Source: Lentzea californiensis
Lineage (GTDB): Bacteria; Actinomycetota; Actinomycetes; Mycobacteriales; Pseudonocardiaceae
NCBI RefSeq assembly: GCF_024648825.1
Contig: NZ_JANBBE010000014.1
Location: 169,582 to 233,581 of the forward strand
Direction: 5' to 3'
DNA length: 64,000 nt
Below, piece after piece: positions 42,055 through 52,268 of the stretch. The notes beneath the pieces were generated by a model that worked only from the letters and a program-made list of their open reading frames with translations, did not search any database and was not told the DNA's origin. Position 1 is the first letter of the stretch. Every line of letters begins with the position of its first letter. Made by a program: the position numbers and the translations under genes.

Positions 42055-42789
42055 TCAGAGGCCGACGAGCTTGTAAAGCCCGCCGACTTCCTGGCGGTTC
42101 AGCACCCGCATCGAACCGGGGCGCTGGTTTCCGAGGGAGACACCGCCGACAGCGACGCGGACCAGCGACTGCACCGGGAATCCGGCGGCCTCCATGAGGC
42201 GGCGGACGATGTGCTTGCGGCCTTCGTGCAGCACGATCTCGACCAGCGCCTTGCCGGGAACGGAGCTGATGAGTTTGAAGGAGTCGACCTTGACCGGCCC
42301 GTCCTCGAGCTCGATGCCCTCTTTGAGCTTCTTGTTGAGACCCTTCTCGAGAGGTCCCGGGACCTCGGCGAGGTAGGTCTTCTTGACGTTGTAGCTCGGG
42401 TGCATCAGCCGGTGCGCGAGCTCGCCGTCGTTCGTGAGGAGCAGCAGCCCCTCGGTCTCGGCGTCGAGGCGCCCGACGTGGAACAGCCGCTCCTTGCGGC
42501 TGCGCACCAGGTCGCCCACGCACGGACGACCCATCTCGTCCTCCATCGTGGAGAGCATCCCGTACGGCTTGTTGAGCGCGATCGTGACGACGTCCTCGCG
42601 GATCTGCACCCGCAGTCCGTCGACGTGCACGACCGCGGTCTCGGGGTCGATCCGCCGGCCCTGCTCGGTGACGACCTTGCCGTCGACCTGCACCCGCCCC
42701 TGCTCGATCAGTTCTTCGGAAGCGCGGCGCGAGGCGACGCCCGCCTGCGCGAGCACCTTCTGCAGGCGCACGCCCTCGTTCTCAGACAT
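42055..42789 (-). CDS. rluB: 23S rRNA pseudouridine synthase, RluB/RsuA family
   Basis: A 244-aa enzyme with an N-terminal S4 RNA-binding domain (VRLQKVLAQAGVASRRASEE, RVQVDGKVV) and a synthase domain. The catalytic aspartate lies in HVGRLDAETEGLLLLTNDGE; NKPYGMLST and HEGRKHIVRRLMEAAGFPV are conserved. It converts a uridine of 23S rRNA to pseudouridine. The ATG at 42789 lies in the end of scpB, an 8-bp overlap. The scpA-scpB-rluB order is conserved in actinobacteria (Rv1709-Rv1711 of M. tuberculosis). Confidence 0.95.
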   Translation of the reverse strand: MSENEGVRLQKVLAQAGVASRRASEELIEQGRVQVDGKVVTEQGRRIDPETAVVHVDGLRVQIREDVVTIALNKPYGMLSTMEDEMGRPCVGDLVRSRKERLFHVGRLDAETEGLLLLTNDGELAHRLMHPSYNVKKTYLAEVPGPLEKGLNKKLKEGIELEDGPVKVDSFKLISSVPGKALVEIVLHEGRKHIVRRLMEAAGFPVQSLVRVAVGGVSLGNQRPGSMRVLNRQEVGGLYKLVGL

Positions 42790-43564
42790 CGTCGATCGCA
42801 TCCACTTCGGGCAGCAGCGGGGCGATTGGCGGCAAGTCGGCGAGTGACGACAGCCCCAACCGCTCCAGGAACAGTTCGGTCGTGCGGTACAGGATCCCAC
42901 CCGTGTCGCTGTCGGTGCCCGTCTCCTCGATGAGCCCCCGTGCGACCAGGGTCCGGATCACACCGTCCACGTTGACGCCTCGAACCGCCGCGATCCGCGC
43001 CCTCGTCACGGGCTGCCGGTAGGCGATCACCGCAAGCGTCTCCAGGGCCGCGCGGGTGAGTTTCGCGCGCTGACCGTCGAGCAGCAGCTTCTCCACGAAC
43101 GGGGCGAAGCGGTCTCGCGTGTAGAACCGCCAGCCGTCCCCCGCCCTGCGCAGGTCGATGCCGCTGCCGGACTCGGTGTACCGGGTGGAGAGTCTACGGA
43201 GTGCCTGCTTGACGCGCTTCACCGGCTGCTCGAGAGCGCTGCTGAGGGCGTCTTCGCCGATCGGGCTGTCGACCACCAGCAGGACGGATTCCAGCGCCGC
43301 CTCGAAGGTGGCGTCGTCGGTGAGGTCGGGGAGACCGCTGTCCTCGATCGCCTCTTCCGGGGCCGCGGCGAGGAGCTGGGCCTCCAGGGTGGCGGCGTCC
43401 TCGGTGTCGGCCGGGTCCGGCCCGGGCTCCGGCTCGTCGAGCACGACAGCGGGGGGAGCCGCGTCGTCGAGCGCGGCGTCGGGTTCCTCCGGCTCGCCCC
43501 CGTCGAACGCCGGTCCCGGCTTCTCGATCTCCGCCGCGTCCGGCCCGACCAGTGGCTCGCTCAT
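42782..43564 (-). CDS. scpB: Segregation and condensation protein B
   Basis: A 260-aa kleisin-associated protein. Residues 1-85 are an acidic, Pro/Ala-rich extension not found in short ScpB proteins. The winged-helix core follows (FEAALESVLLVVDSPIGEDA, RRAGDGWRFYTRDRFAPFVE, LTRAALETLAVIAYRQPVTR, AAVRGVNVDGVIRTLVARGL). ScpB binds ScpA to build the SMC condensin for chromosome segregation. Its start overlaps the scpA stop (TGATG). Confidence 0.95.
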   Translation of the reverse strand: MSEPLVGPDAAEIEKPGPAFDGGEPEEPDAALDDAAPPAVVLDEPEPGPDPADTEDAATLEAQLLAAAPEEAIEDSGLPDLTDDATFEAALESVLLVVDSPIGEDALSSALEQPVKRVKQALRRLSTRYTESGSGIDLRRAGDGWRFYTRDRFAPFVEKLLLDGQRAKLTRAALETLAVIAYRQPVTRARIAAVRGVNVDGVIRTLVARGLIEETGTDSDTGGILYRTTELFLERLGLSSLADLPPIAPLLPEVDAIDDV

Positions 43565-44391
43565 CAGCCGTAGTCCTCATCCTCGTCGCCGGCGTGCACC
43601 TGCGCCTGCGCGTCGTCCAACGTCCCGCCGACCCACGTCACCTGCAGCGGCCCGAGCGGGTCCTCCTGCTCGAAGGCCAGCGACTTCTCGCGGTAGAGCT
43701 CCAGCAGTGCCAGGAACCGCGCCACGACCTCCATGGTCTCGGTGCACTCGGCGACGATCTCGGAGAACGACGCGGTGCCCTTCTCGATCAGCATCGCGCG
43801 CAAGATGTCAGCGGTCTCGCGGATCGACACGCGGTGCTGGTGGATGTGGTCGACCGACAGCGTGCGCTTCTGCTTCGGGCGGAAGGACGTGGCCGCGATC
43901 AGGGCGAACTTGTCGGGCGTGACACCGAGCATCACCTCGGGCAGCAGGCCCTCGAAGCGCGGTTCCAGCGACACCGAGCGCGGATAGCGGCGGAACGCGC
44001 CCCGTTCGAGCTCGGCGAACAGGGCCGCGACCTGCTTGTAGGCGCGGTACTGCAGCAGCCGGGCGAACAGCAGGTCGCGCGCCTCCAGCAACGCCAGGTC
44101 GTCCTCGTCCTCGACGTCGCCGGTGGGCAGCAGCCGGGCGGCCTTCAGATCGAGCAACGTCGCCGCGATGACCAGGAACTCGGTGGTCTCGTCGAGGTCC
44201 CACTTGTCGCCCATGCCGCGCAGGTGCGCGATGAAGTCGTCGGTGACCGTGTGCAGCGCCACCTCGGTCACGTCGAGGGTGTGCTGGGAGATCAGCTGCA
44301 GCAGCAGGTCGAACGGGCCCTCGAAGTTCGTGAGCCGGACCTTGAACTTGCCGTCGTCGACCGGGGTCTCAGCGGGGGCTTGCTCTGTCAC
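43564..44391 (-). CDS. scpA: Segregation and condensation protein A
   Basis: A 275-aa kleisin. FKVRLTNFEGPFDLLLQLIS, HTLDVTEVALHTVTDDFIAH, FLVIAATLLDLKAARLLPTG and RALMIEKGT-like C-terminal winged-helix sequence (VAECTETMEVVARFLALLEL) are typical. It bridges the SMC head domains with ScpB. The GTG start overlaps the upstream ribbon-helix-helix gene (GTGA), so it belongs to the parA-scpAB operon. Confidence 0.95.
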   Translation of the reverse strand: MTEQAPAETPVDDGKFKVRLTNFEGPFDLLLQLISQHTLDVTEVALHTVTDDFIAHLRGMGDKWDLDETTEFLVIAATLLDLKAARLLPTGDVEDEDDLALLEARDLLFARLLQYRAYKQVAALFAELERGAFRRYPRSVSLEPRFEGLLPEVMLGVTPDKFALIAATSFRPKQKRTLSVDHIHQHRVSIRETADILRAMLIEKGTASFSEIVAECTETMEVVARFLALLELYREKSLAFEQEDPLGPLQVTWVGGTLDDAQAQVHAGDEDEDYG

Positions 44392-44711
44392 TGCTCGCGC
44401 AACCTGCGTACCAGCAACGACGCGTCACCGTGCGTTTCGAGGTCGTCCAGCACGATGGCGATCGCCTCGCGCACCACCCGCCCGCGGTCGACGCCCAGCG
44501 AGTGCGCGCCGCGCAGCACGAGCCGCGCCTGTTCCAGAGCGAGCAGTTCCTCGTCGGACACGTAGACCGTGATCTTCGTGGTGTGCTTGGTGCGGCCGGA
44601 ACCCCGGCGTTGCTGCGGAGCGTCCTCGGAGGAGGAGACCTCGGTGGAGGGCGCGGCAGCGGTCAGCCTGAACAGTTCCGCGGCACCCGGCAGCGTCGGG
44701 CGGCGGTTCAC
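44388..44711 (-). CDS. Ribbon-helix-helix-like protein between parA and scpA
   Basis: A 107-aa protein. A flexible N-terminus is followed by KITVYVSDEELLALEQARLV, RGAHSLGVDRGRVVREAIAI and VLDDLETHGD. This is one beta-strand and two helices, a ribbon-helix-helix DNA-binding pattern like that of ParB-like partners of small ParA proteins. Both ends overlap neighbours by GTGA, so it is fully coupled with parA and scpA. It could load or regulate the ParA-like ATPase; this is inference. Confidence 0.75.
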   Translation of the reverse strand: MNRRPTLPGAAELFRLTAAAPSTEVSSSEDAPQQRRGSGRTKHTTKITVYVSDEELLALEQARLVLRGAHSLGVDRGRVVREAIAIVLDDLETHGDASLLVRRLREQ

Positions 44712-45631
44712 CGGGCGATCACCTCGCGAGCCAGCGCGCGGTAGGCGTTGGCGCCGGACGAGCGCGGTGCCCAGCGGGTGATCGGCTCACCGGCCACCGT
44801 GGTCTCCGGGAAGCGCACGGTGCGGTTGATGACCGCGTCGAACACGATCTCGCCGAACGCCTCCACGACGCGGGCCATGACCTCGCGCGAGTGCAGCGTG
44901 CGCGGGTCGTACATCGTCGCGAGGATGCCGGTGATGTCGAGCTTGGGGTTCAAGCGTTCCTTGACCTTCTCGATGGTGTCGATGAGCAGCGCCACCCCGC
45001 GCAGCGAGAAGAACTCGCACTCCAGCGGGATCAGCACACCGTCCGCGGCCGCGAGGGCGTTCACCGTGAGCAGGCCGAGCGAGGGCTGGCAGTCGACCAG
45101 CACGTAGTCGTAGTGCTCGATCACAGGACGAAGGGTGCGCACGAGCGTGTGCTCGCGGCCCACCTCCGACACCAGCTGGATCTCGGCCGCCGACAGGTCG
45201 ATGTTGCTCGGCAGCAGGTCCATCCCGTCGATCATGGTCTTGCGGATCACGTCGGGAACGGCGGTGTCGTTCTCCATGATGACGTTGTAGATCGTGGTTT
45301 CCAGCTGGTGCGGGTGCACGCCGAGGCCCACCGAGAGCGCGCCCTGGGGGTCGAAGTCGACGAGCAGCACCCGTCTGTCGTGCTCGGCCAGCGCCGCGCC
45401 CAGGTTGATGGTCGTCGTCGTCTTGCCGACGCCGCCCTTCTGGTTGCAGATGGCCAGGATCTTCGCCGGGCCGTGGTGCAGCAGCGGCGGCGGGTCCGGG
45501 ATGATGCGGCGCGTGCGGCCTGTCGGGCCGATCCCGTCGACCTGCTCGTGGGCGACGTCGTCCACCGGCGCGGCGTGCGGGGCCATGTTCAGGTCGGCAC
45601 GGGGCGCAAAAGCGTGCTCCGGTGTCGACAT
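44708..45631 (-). CDS. ParA/Soj-family ATPase
   Basis: A 307-aa partition-type ATPase. After a 57-residue tail come the deviant Walker A CNQKGGVGKTTTTINLG, switch LLVDFDPQGALSVGLG, Walker B YDYVLVDCQPSLGLL and LIPLECEFFSLRGVALL. It corresponds in position to Rv1708 of M. tuberculosis, a second ParA near scpA, not to the origin-proximal parAB. With the coupled RHH-like protein and ScpAB it likely helps chromosome organisation. Confidence 0.93.
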   Translation of the reverse strand: MSTPEHAFAPRADLNMAPHAAPVDDVAHEQVDGIGPTGRTRRIIPDPPPLLHHGPAKILAICNQKGGVGKTTTTINLGAALAEHDRRVLLVDFDPQGALSVGLGVHPHQLETTIYNVIMENDTAVPDVIRKTMIDGMDLLPSNIDLSAAEIQLVSEVGREHTLVRTLRPVIEHYDYVLVDCQPSLGLLTVNALAAADGVLIPLECEFFSLRGVALLIDTIEKVKERLNPKLDITGILATMYDPRTLHSREVMARVVEAFGEIVFDAVINRTVRFPETTVAGEPITRWAPRSSGANAYRALAREVIAR

Positions 45632-45732
45632 GGCTGGCGTTCCCTCACTGGTCGTAGTCGTCTCTCGGGGCGCAGCCTAGGCCGCACCCGTGCGAGCGGC
45701 AACGCGCCTCGCCGGGTTTTGTCAAGACTGAG

Positions 45733-46062
45733 TTAGACGGTGACATCCGTTCGTGTTCGCCGGTCGGCGGCGGACAGCACCACGTCCAGCAGCCCGGGGA
45801 AGAGAAGATCCAGGTCATCGCGGCGCAACGACACCCAGCGCTGGTTGCCGCGGCAGCGTGTTCGGGTGATACCCGCTTCGCGCAACACGCGCAGGTGCTG
45901 GGAAAGGGTCGATTTCGCGACGTCGACTTCGAAGGCCCCGCACAGCCGCTCGCCGCTCGATTGGATCTGGCGCACGACCGCGAGCCTTGTCGGGTCACTC
46001 AGCGCGTGCAGCACGGCGGCTAGATCGATGGCCTGTGGGGACGGCTCGTCCAAGTTCGGCAC
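45733..46062 (-). CDS. ArsR-family winged-helix repressor
   Basis: A 109-aa regulator. AAVLHALSDPTRLAVVRQIQ, CGAFEVDVAKSTLSQHLRVL and REAGITRTRCRGNQRWVSLR form the ArsR winged helix. The usual metal-binding CxC in the recognition helix is absent, so it is probably not a metal sensor. It starts 24 bp after the xerD stop and may be co-transcribed with xerD. The target is unknown. Confidence 0.88.
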   Translation of the reverse strand: MPNLDEPSPQAIDLAAVLHALSDPTRLAVVRQIQSSGERLCGAFEVDVAKSTLSQHLRVLREAGITRTRCRGNQRWVSLRRDDLDLLFPGLLDVVLSAADRRTRTDVTV

Positions 46063-46086
46063 CTGCCCACCGTACCCGTGGAAGCC

Positions 46087-46974
46087 TCATGTTCCAGTGG
46101 CCCGAGGGTGTGCAGTTGCGTAGACCTCCCTCAAAGTCGTAACGGTTACCAGTGTGTACACCTGAGTGGTCGTAACGGATGCGTGCCCGAGGAGTTCTTG
46201 CACCACCCGAACGTCGGCACCCCCTTCGAGCAGATGGGTGGCGAACGAATGCCGCAACGTGTGCGGGGACACCACCGAGGTGATTCCAGCCTGCTCCGCC
46301 GCGGTCTTGAGAACCGTCCACGCGCTTTGCCGTGAGAGCCTTCCGCCACGTGCGTTCAAGAACAATGCAGGTGTGCCACGGCCTTTGGCCGCCAAGCCGG
46401 GACGCGCCCGGACCAGGTAGGCGTCGACCGCCGCCAACGCCGGCCGCCCGACGGGGACCAGCCGTTGCTTCCCTCCCTTCCCGTCCAGCACCACCGTCCG
46501 CTCGGCGGCGTCGATGTCGTCCACGTCCAGCCCGACGACCTCGGAGATTCGCGCTCCCGTCGAGTACAGCAGCTCCAGCAGCGCTTTGTCCCTGAGGTTT
46601 CCCACAGTGTCGAGGAGGGTGAGAACCTCATTGATCGGTAATGCTTTCGGCAGCCTCTTCGGCGGCGAAGGCGGATGCACGGCCCGTGCGACGTCATGCG
46701 GCACAACACCTTCACGGTGCGCGAAACGGTGCAATCCGCGCACGGCGACCAAAGTCCGTGCGGCAGAAGACGCCGCGAGTCCGCTTTCGCGCAGCACGGC
46801 CAGGAACTCACTCACCTGCAGTTCCGTGACCGCGCCCAAATCCGTGACACCTATGGACTCCAGGTGCTCGGTGTAGCGGCGCAGGTCGCGGGTGTAGGAG
46901 TCGAGCGTGTTGCGGGCGGTGCCGCGTTCCACGGCGAGGTGGTCGAGATAGGTCGCCACCAGATCTGAGATCAC
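46087..46974 (-). CDS. xerD: Tyrosine recombinase XerD
   Basis: A 295-aa site-specific recombinase. The SAM-like N-terminal domain is TYLDHLAVERGTARNTLDSY. The catalytic set is complete: Arg in STGARISEVVGL, His-x-x-Arg in SPHTLRHSFATHLLEGG, His in LLGHASVTTTQVYT and the nucleophile Tyr in the same block. XerD resolves chromosome dimers at dif. It is coupled to the ald stop by a GTGA overlap, and matches Rv1701 in conserved order. Confidence 0.95.
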   Translation of the reverse strand: MISDLVATYLDHLAVERGTARNTLDSYTRDLRRYTEHLESIGVTDLGAVTELQVSEFLAVLRESGLAASSAARTLVAVRGLHRFAHREGVVPHDVARAVHPPSPPKRLPKALPINEVLTLLDTVGNLRDKALLELLYSTGARISEVVGLDVDDIDAAERTVVLDGKGGKQRLVPVGRPALAAVDAYLVRARPGLAAKGRGTPALFLNARGGRLSRQSAWTVLKTAAEQAGITSVVSPHTLRHSFATHLLEGGADVRVVQELLGHASVTTTQVYTLVTVTTLREVYATAHPRATGT

Positions 46975-48041
46975 TCCAGCCCTTCCAGCACGATCTCTCC
47001 AGCACGCGCGTTGACACCCTTGGCGAGCGCCGGGTCATCCGCGACAGCGCGATCAAAACCCTTGTCCGCCAACGCGATGACGTACGGCAGCGTCACGTTC
47101 GTGAGCGCGTACGTCGACGTGTTCGGCACGGCACCGGGCATGTTCGCGACGCAGTAGAACACGGAGTCGTGCACGCGGTACGTCGGCGCGTCGTGCGTGG
47201 TCGGCCGCGTGTCCTCGAAACACCCGCCCTGGTCGACCGCGATGTCCACCAGCACGCTGCCGGGCCGCATCCGCGACACCAGGTCGTTGCTGACGAGCTT
47301 CGGCGCCTTCGCACCCGGCACCAGCACCGCGCCGACCACCAGGTCCGCCCACCGGCAGGCCTTCTCGACCTCGTAGACGTTGGAGGCGATCGTCTGCAGG
47401 TGCCCGCGGTAGGTGAAGTCGATCTGCCGCAACCGGTTGACGTTGGTGTCCAGCACGACCACCTCGGCCTGCATGCCCACGGCCATCGTCGCCGCGTTCA
47501 TCCCCGCCACCCCCGCACCGATCACCGCGACCTTGCCCGCCGCCACTCCGGGCGCCCCGCCGAGCAACACCCCGCGCCCGCCTTGGGCTCGTTCCAAGCA
47601 GTGCGCGCCGACCTGGGCGGCCATCCGGCCGGCGATCTCGCTCATCGGCGCCAGCAACGGCAACGACCCGTCGGGCAGCTGCACCGTCTCGTACGCGATG
47701 GCCGTGATGCCGGAGGCCGCGATCGCCGCGGTGCACGACGGCGAGGCCGCGAGGTGCAGGTAGGTGAACAGCACCTGATCGCGGCGCATGCGGTGGTACT
47801 CGGGCTCGATCGGTTCCTTGACCTTGAGGACCAGGTCCGCGGACCCCCACACGTCGTCGGCCGACAAGGCGATCCGCGCACCCGCGGCGACGTACTCGTG
47901 GTCGGGGAACGAGGAACCCGCACCGGCGTCGCGCTCGACGACGACCTCATGCCCGCGGCGCACCAGTTCGACCACTCCGGCGGGCGTGATCGCGACGCGG
48001 TACTCGTGGTTCTTGATCTCCTTTGGGACACCGACCAGCAT
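46971..48041 (-). CDS. ald: Alanine dehydrogenase
   Basis: A 356-aa enzyme converting L-alanine and NAD+ to pyruvate, ammonia and NADH. The start VGVPKEIKNHEYRVAITPAG, the substrate-site LVLKVKEPIEPEYHRMR, ITAIAYETVQLPDGSLPLL, the NAD loop VAVIGAGVAGMNAATMAVGM and DIAVDQGGCFEDTRPTTH match Ald closely. The ATG at 48041 faces a TM2 gene 43 bp away. It may serve nitrogen or redox adjustment; no AldR regulator is adjacent. Confidence 0.96.
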   Translation of the reverse strand: MLVGVPKEIKNHEYRVAITPAGVVELVRRGHEVVVERDAGAGSSFPDHEYVAAGARIALSADDVWGSADLVLKVKEPIEPEYHRMRRDQVLFTYLHLAASPSCTAAIAASGITAIAYETVQLPDGSLPLLAPMSEIAGRMAAQVGAHCLERAQGGRGVLLGGAPGVAAGKVAVIGAGVAGMNAATMAVGMQAEVVVLDTNVNRLRQIDFTYRGHLQTIASNVYEVEKACRWADLVVGAVLVPGAKAPKLVSNDLVSRMRPGSVLVDIAVDQGGCFEDTRPTTHDAPTYRVHDSVFYCVANMPGAVPNTSTYALTNVTLPYVIALADKGFDRAVADDPALAKGVNARAGEIVLEGLE

Positions 48042-48084
48042 CGTCGCAGCGTATTCCCGATATCGATCTGCTGCATCGGATACC

Positions 48085-48708
48085 GTGCGAGCCGTGTCAG
48101 AAGCATTCGGGCCTGAACAGCAGCGCATCGGCAACCAGCAGCGCGAAGAGGCGATCACCGCGCTCAACGACCACTTCGCGATGGCGCGGCTCGACATCGG
48201 CGAGTACCAGGAACGCGTGAACCGCGCGTCCGGCGCGCAGAGCTACGCCGAGCTCGCGGAGCTGTTCCGCGACCTGCCGCAGCCCCACCCGCCGTTCCTC
48301 GCGCCGCCGTCGGTGCCGTTCGCCGTGCCCCCGGCCCCGCCCGGCTACGCGCCCCAGCCGACCCAGCCGTACTACCCGCCGCCCACCGGCCCGCACCCGC
48401 AGCAGCAGTACGCGGTCCCGCCGCCCCCGCCCGGCATGATGCCGCCCGGCTACGGCAACCCCGGCGCCCCGTACGGCTACGACCCGATCACCGGCGTACC
48501 GCTGTCGGACAAGTCGAAGGTCGCCGCCGGCGTGCTGCAGCTGTTCCTCGGCAACCTGGGCATCGGCCGCTTCTACACCGGCCACACCGGCATCGCCGTC
48601 GCCCAGCTGCTGACCTGCGGTGGCTGCGGCATCTGGTCGCTGATCGACGGGATCATCATCCTGGTCAACGGCGGCACCGACGCGCAGGGCCGCAAGCTCA
48701 GGGACTAA
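48085..48708 (+). CDS. DUF1707-TM2 membrane protein
   Basis: A 207-aa protein. A DUF1707 segment (NQQREEAITALNDHFAMARL, DIGEYQERVNRASGAQSYAE) precedes a 65-residue Pro/Tyr/Gln-rich linker. A TM2 domain with two helices follows (KSKVAAGVLQLFLGNLGIGR, FYTGHTGIAVAQLLTCGGCG, WSLIDGIIILVNGGTDAQGR). TM2 proteins are small membrane proteins of uncertain function. GTG codons at 48085 and 48094 are both possible starts; neither has a clear ribosome site, and the mRNA may be leaderless. Confidence 0.85.
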   Translation: MRAVSEAFGPEQQRIGNQQREEAITALNDHFAMARLDIGEYQERVNRASGAQSYAELAELFRDLPQPHPPFLAPPSVPFAVPPAPPGYAPQPTQPYYPPPTGPHPQQQYAVPPPPPGMMPPGYGNPGAPYGYDPITGVPLSDKSKVAAGVLQLFLGNLGIGRFYTGHTGIAVAQLLTCGGCGIWSLIDGIIILVNGGTDAQGRKLRD

Positions 48709-49100
48709 ATCCCCGCGAGATTTCGCCCCACGCCCCACACGGCGGCCACGACGAGAACGGCGAAACCGACCGGCTTCGGCACGGATCGCCGTTCGCCGTT
48801 CCACCGGTCGCGGGTCCAGCGCGCGAACAGCCACACGGCCAGAGGCACGCCCAACGCGAGCAACACGGCGTTGAAGTGGAACGCGCCGACGACATCCCCG
48901 TGCAGCAACGCGTGCACCATCCGCGTGGCACCGCACGCCGGGCAATTCAGCCCCGTCAGCCAGTTGACCGGGCACTTCGGCAGCAGGTTGCCCGCCTTGT
49001 TCGGATCAACGAACAGCAGCAGCACCACGCCCGCGCCACCCAGTGCCAGAACGCCGAAGGGTGCCTTCACCCGTGCGAAGGCACCCTTCAACGTCTGCAT
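48705..49100 (-). CDS. DUF2752 membrane protein
   Basis: A 131-aa membrane protein. The family core CPVNWLTGLNCPACGATRMV, then HALLHGDVVGAFHFNAVLLA, is diagnostic of DUF2752, with the C-x-x-C-G-x-T-R motif. Three to four helices are predicted. The function is unknown. The 3' end overlaps that of the TM2 gene by 4 bp, so the two are convergent. Confidence 0.87.
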   Translation of the reverse strand: MQTLKGAFARVKAPFGVLALGGAGVVLLLFVDPNKAGNLLPKCPVNWLTGLNCPACGATRMVHALLHGDVVGAFHFNAVLLALGVPLAVWLFARWTRDRWNGERRSVPKPVGFAVLVVAAVWGVGRNLAGI

Positions 49101-49109
49101 CGGTCCAAC

Positions 49110-49723
49110 CTACTTCTTGCGCGCGGCGAACCGGGTCGGCTTGTCGCGGAACGGTGCGCCGGCCGGACGCGACTGCGCCCGGCCCGCCAGCACCTCGTGC
49201 GCCGCGAGCAGCCCGGCGACGGCCGAGGAGTTCACGATCTCCCCCGACAGCACCATCCGCACGGCCTCGTCGAGCGGGAAGCGGTGGACCTCCAGGTCCG
49301 CCTCCTCCTCGCCCTGCACGTCACGATCCACTTCGGACAGTTCGCGCGCCAGGTACACGCGCACGACCTCGTCGGTGAAGCCCGGGGACGCGGCCGTGTC
49401 GACCAGCGTGTCCCAGCGCGCCGCGTCGAGTCCGACCTCCTCGGCCAGCTCACGGCGTGCGCCGATGACCGGCTCCTCGCCGTCGTGGTCGAGCAGCCCC
49501 GCCGGCAGCTCCCAGAGGTGCCGGCCGAGCGCGTGCCGGTACTGGTGGATCAGCACGACCTCACCGGCGTCGTCCACGGCCACGACCGCGACGGCGCCCA
49601 TGTGCTCGACGATCTCGCGCTTGGCCGTGCCGCCACCGGGCATCTCGACCTCGTCGATGCGCAACGCGACGACGCGGCCGACGTGCAGGTCCTCGCTCGA
49701 GACCGTCCGGAAGTCGTGGCGGG

Positions 49724-49727
<4 letters not shown>
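49110..49727 (-). CDS. Nudix hydrolase, ADP-ribose pyrophosphatase-like
   Basis: A 205-aa hydrolase. The Nudix box is complete (GLLDHDGEEPVIGARRELAE followed by EVGL), with the upstream HQYRHALGRHLWELPAG and downstream SPGFTDEVVRVYLA typical of ADP-ribose pyrophosphatases. It is the Rv1700 counterpart by position. The GTG start overlaps the pyrG stop (GTGA). Likely role: cleavage of ADP-ribose to AMP and ribose-5-phosphate. Confidence 0.93.
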
Positions 49728-51406
<1,679 letters not shown>

Positions 51407-51584
51407 CAACGGGGCTCCCGTGAAAATCGTGGGGGCCGAATCCCCCTATCCACGGGCCATAACGCTAACACGCCGCCGGTCACTCAGCGCACCACGACCC
51501 GGCAGATCACATCACCCGATCGGCGCAGCGAGGGGTTTTGCCGAACGTCCCACGGCACGGGCCGGCATCAGGAAAAGTTGTCAC

Positions 51585-52268
51585 GTGACCTTCGACGTGG
51601 CAGGGGAAGCCGCAAGAGCCGTGCGCGAACGCTCCGGGGCGTGGCGTTTCATCGAGGGTTTCGCGGCCGCGTGGGCCGAGCCGATCGAACCGCAGGACGG
51701 CTGGAACCGCGCCGATCTCGCCGCCGCCGAGGAGCACCTGCTGGTCCGGCTGCCCGAGGCGGTGAAGGAGGCGCTGTCGCTGTTCGGCAAGCGCCCCGAC
51801 CTGACCAGCAACCAGGACCGCCTGCTGACGCCGTCCGAACTGCGCGTGGACGACGAGGTCCTGGTGTTCCGCGCCGAGAACCAGTGGGTCGCGGCCTGGG
51901 GCACGACGCTGGACGGCGACGACCCCGAGGTGATGATCAAGCTCGACCTCGTCGACAGGGCCGAGGAGCGCTGGGACACCTGGCTGCCCCGGTTCTCGCT
52001 GGCGTGCGTGGAGATGGTGCTGTCCGAGTCGCTGTTCCGCGACGGGGCCGGAACCGCGGACAGGGAGACGTCCGAGGCGGACGTCTCCCTGCTCGAGGAC
52101 CACTTCGCACTGCTACCGCTGCACAGTCCCGGCACCCGCTGGTTCGTCGCGGACGACCTGGTCGTCCGCGAGGACGACCGCCAGTGGCTGTGGGCCCGCG
52201 CCCGCACACCCGACGCCTTCGAGCAGCTGCAGAAGATCCTGCCGGGCGACTGGACGACCGAGTACTAG
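51585..52268 (+). CDS. SMI1/KNR4 (SUKH)-like protein
   Basis: A 227-aa soluble protein, GTG at 51585 after AGGAAAAG. LAAAEEHLLVRLPEAVKEAL, SLFGKRPDLTSNQDRLLTPS and VFRAENQWVAAWGTTLDGDD are the SUKH/SMI1-KNR4 pattern. SUKH domains often are immunity proteins for polymorphic toxins, but solitary actinobacterial copies are common and may have other roles. It is the only plus-strand gene within the pyrG-to-rRNA part of the conserved block. Confidence 0.78.
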   Translation: MTFDVAGEAARAVRERSGAWRFIEGFAAAWAEPIEPQDGWNRADLAAAEEHLLVRLPEAVKEALSLFGKRPDLTSNQDRLLTPSELRVDDEVLVFRAENQWVAAWGTTLDGDDPEVMIKLDLVDRAEERWDTWLPRFSLACVEMVLSESLFRDGAGTADRETSEADVSLLEDHFALLPLHSPGTRWFVADDLVVREDDRQWLWARARTPDAFEQLQKILPGDWTTEY

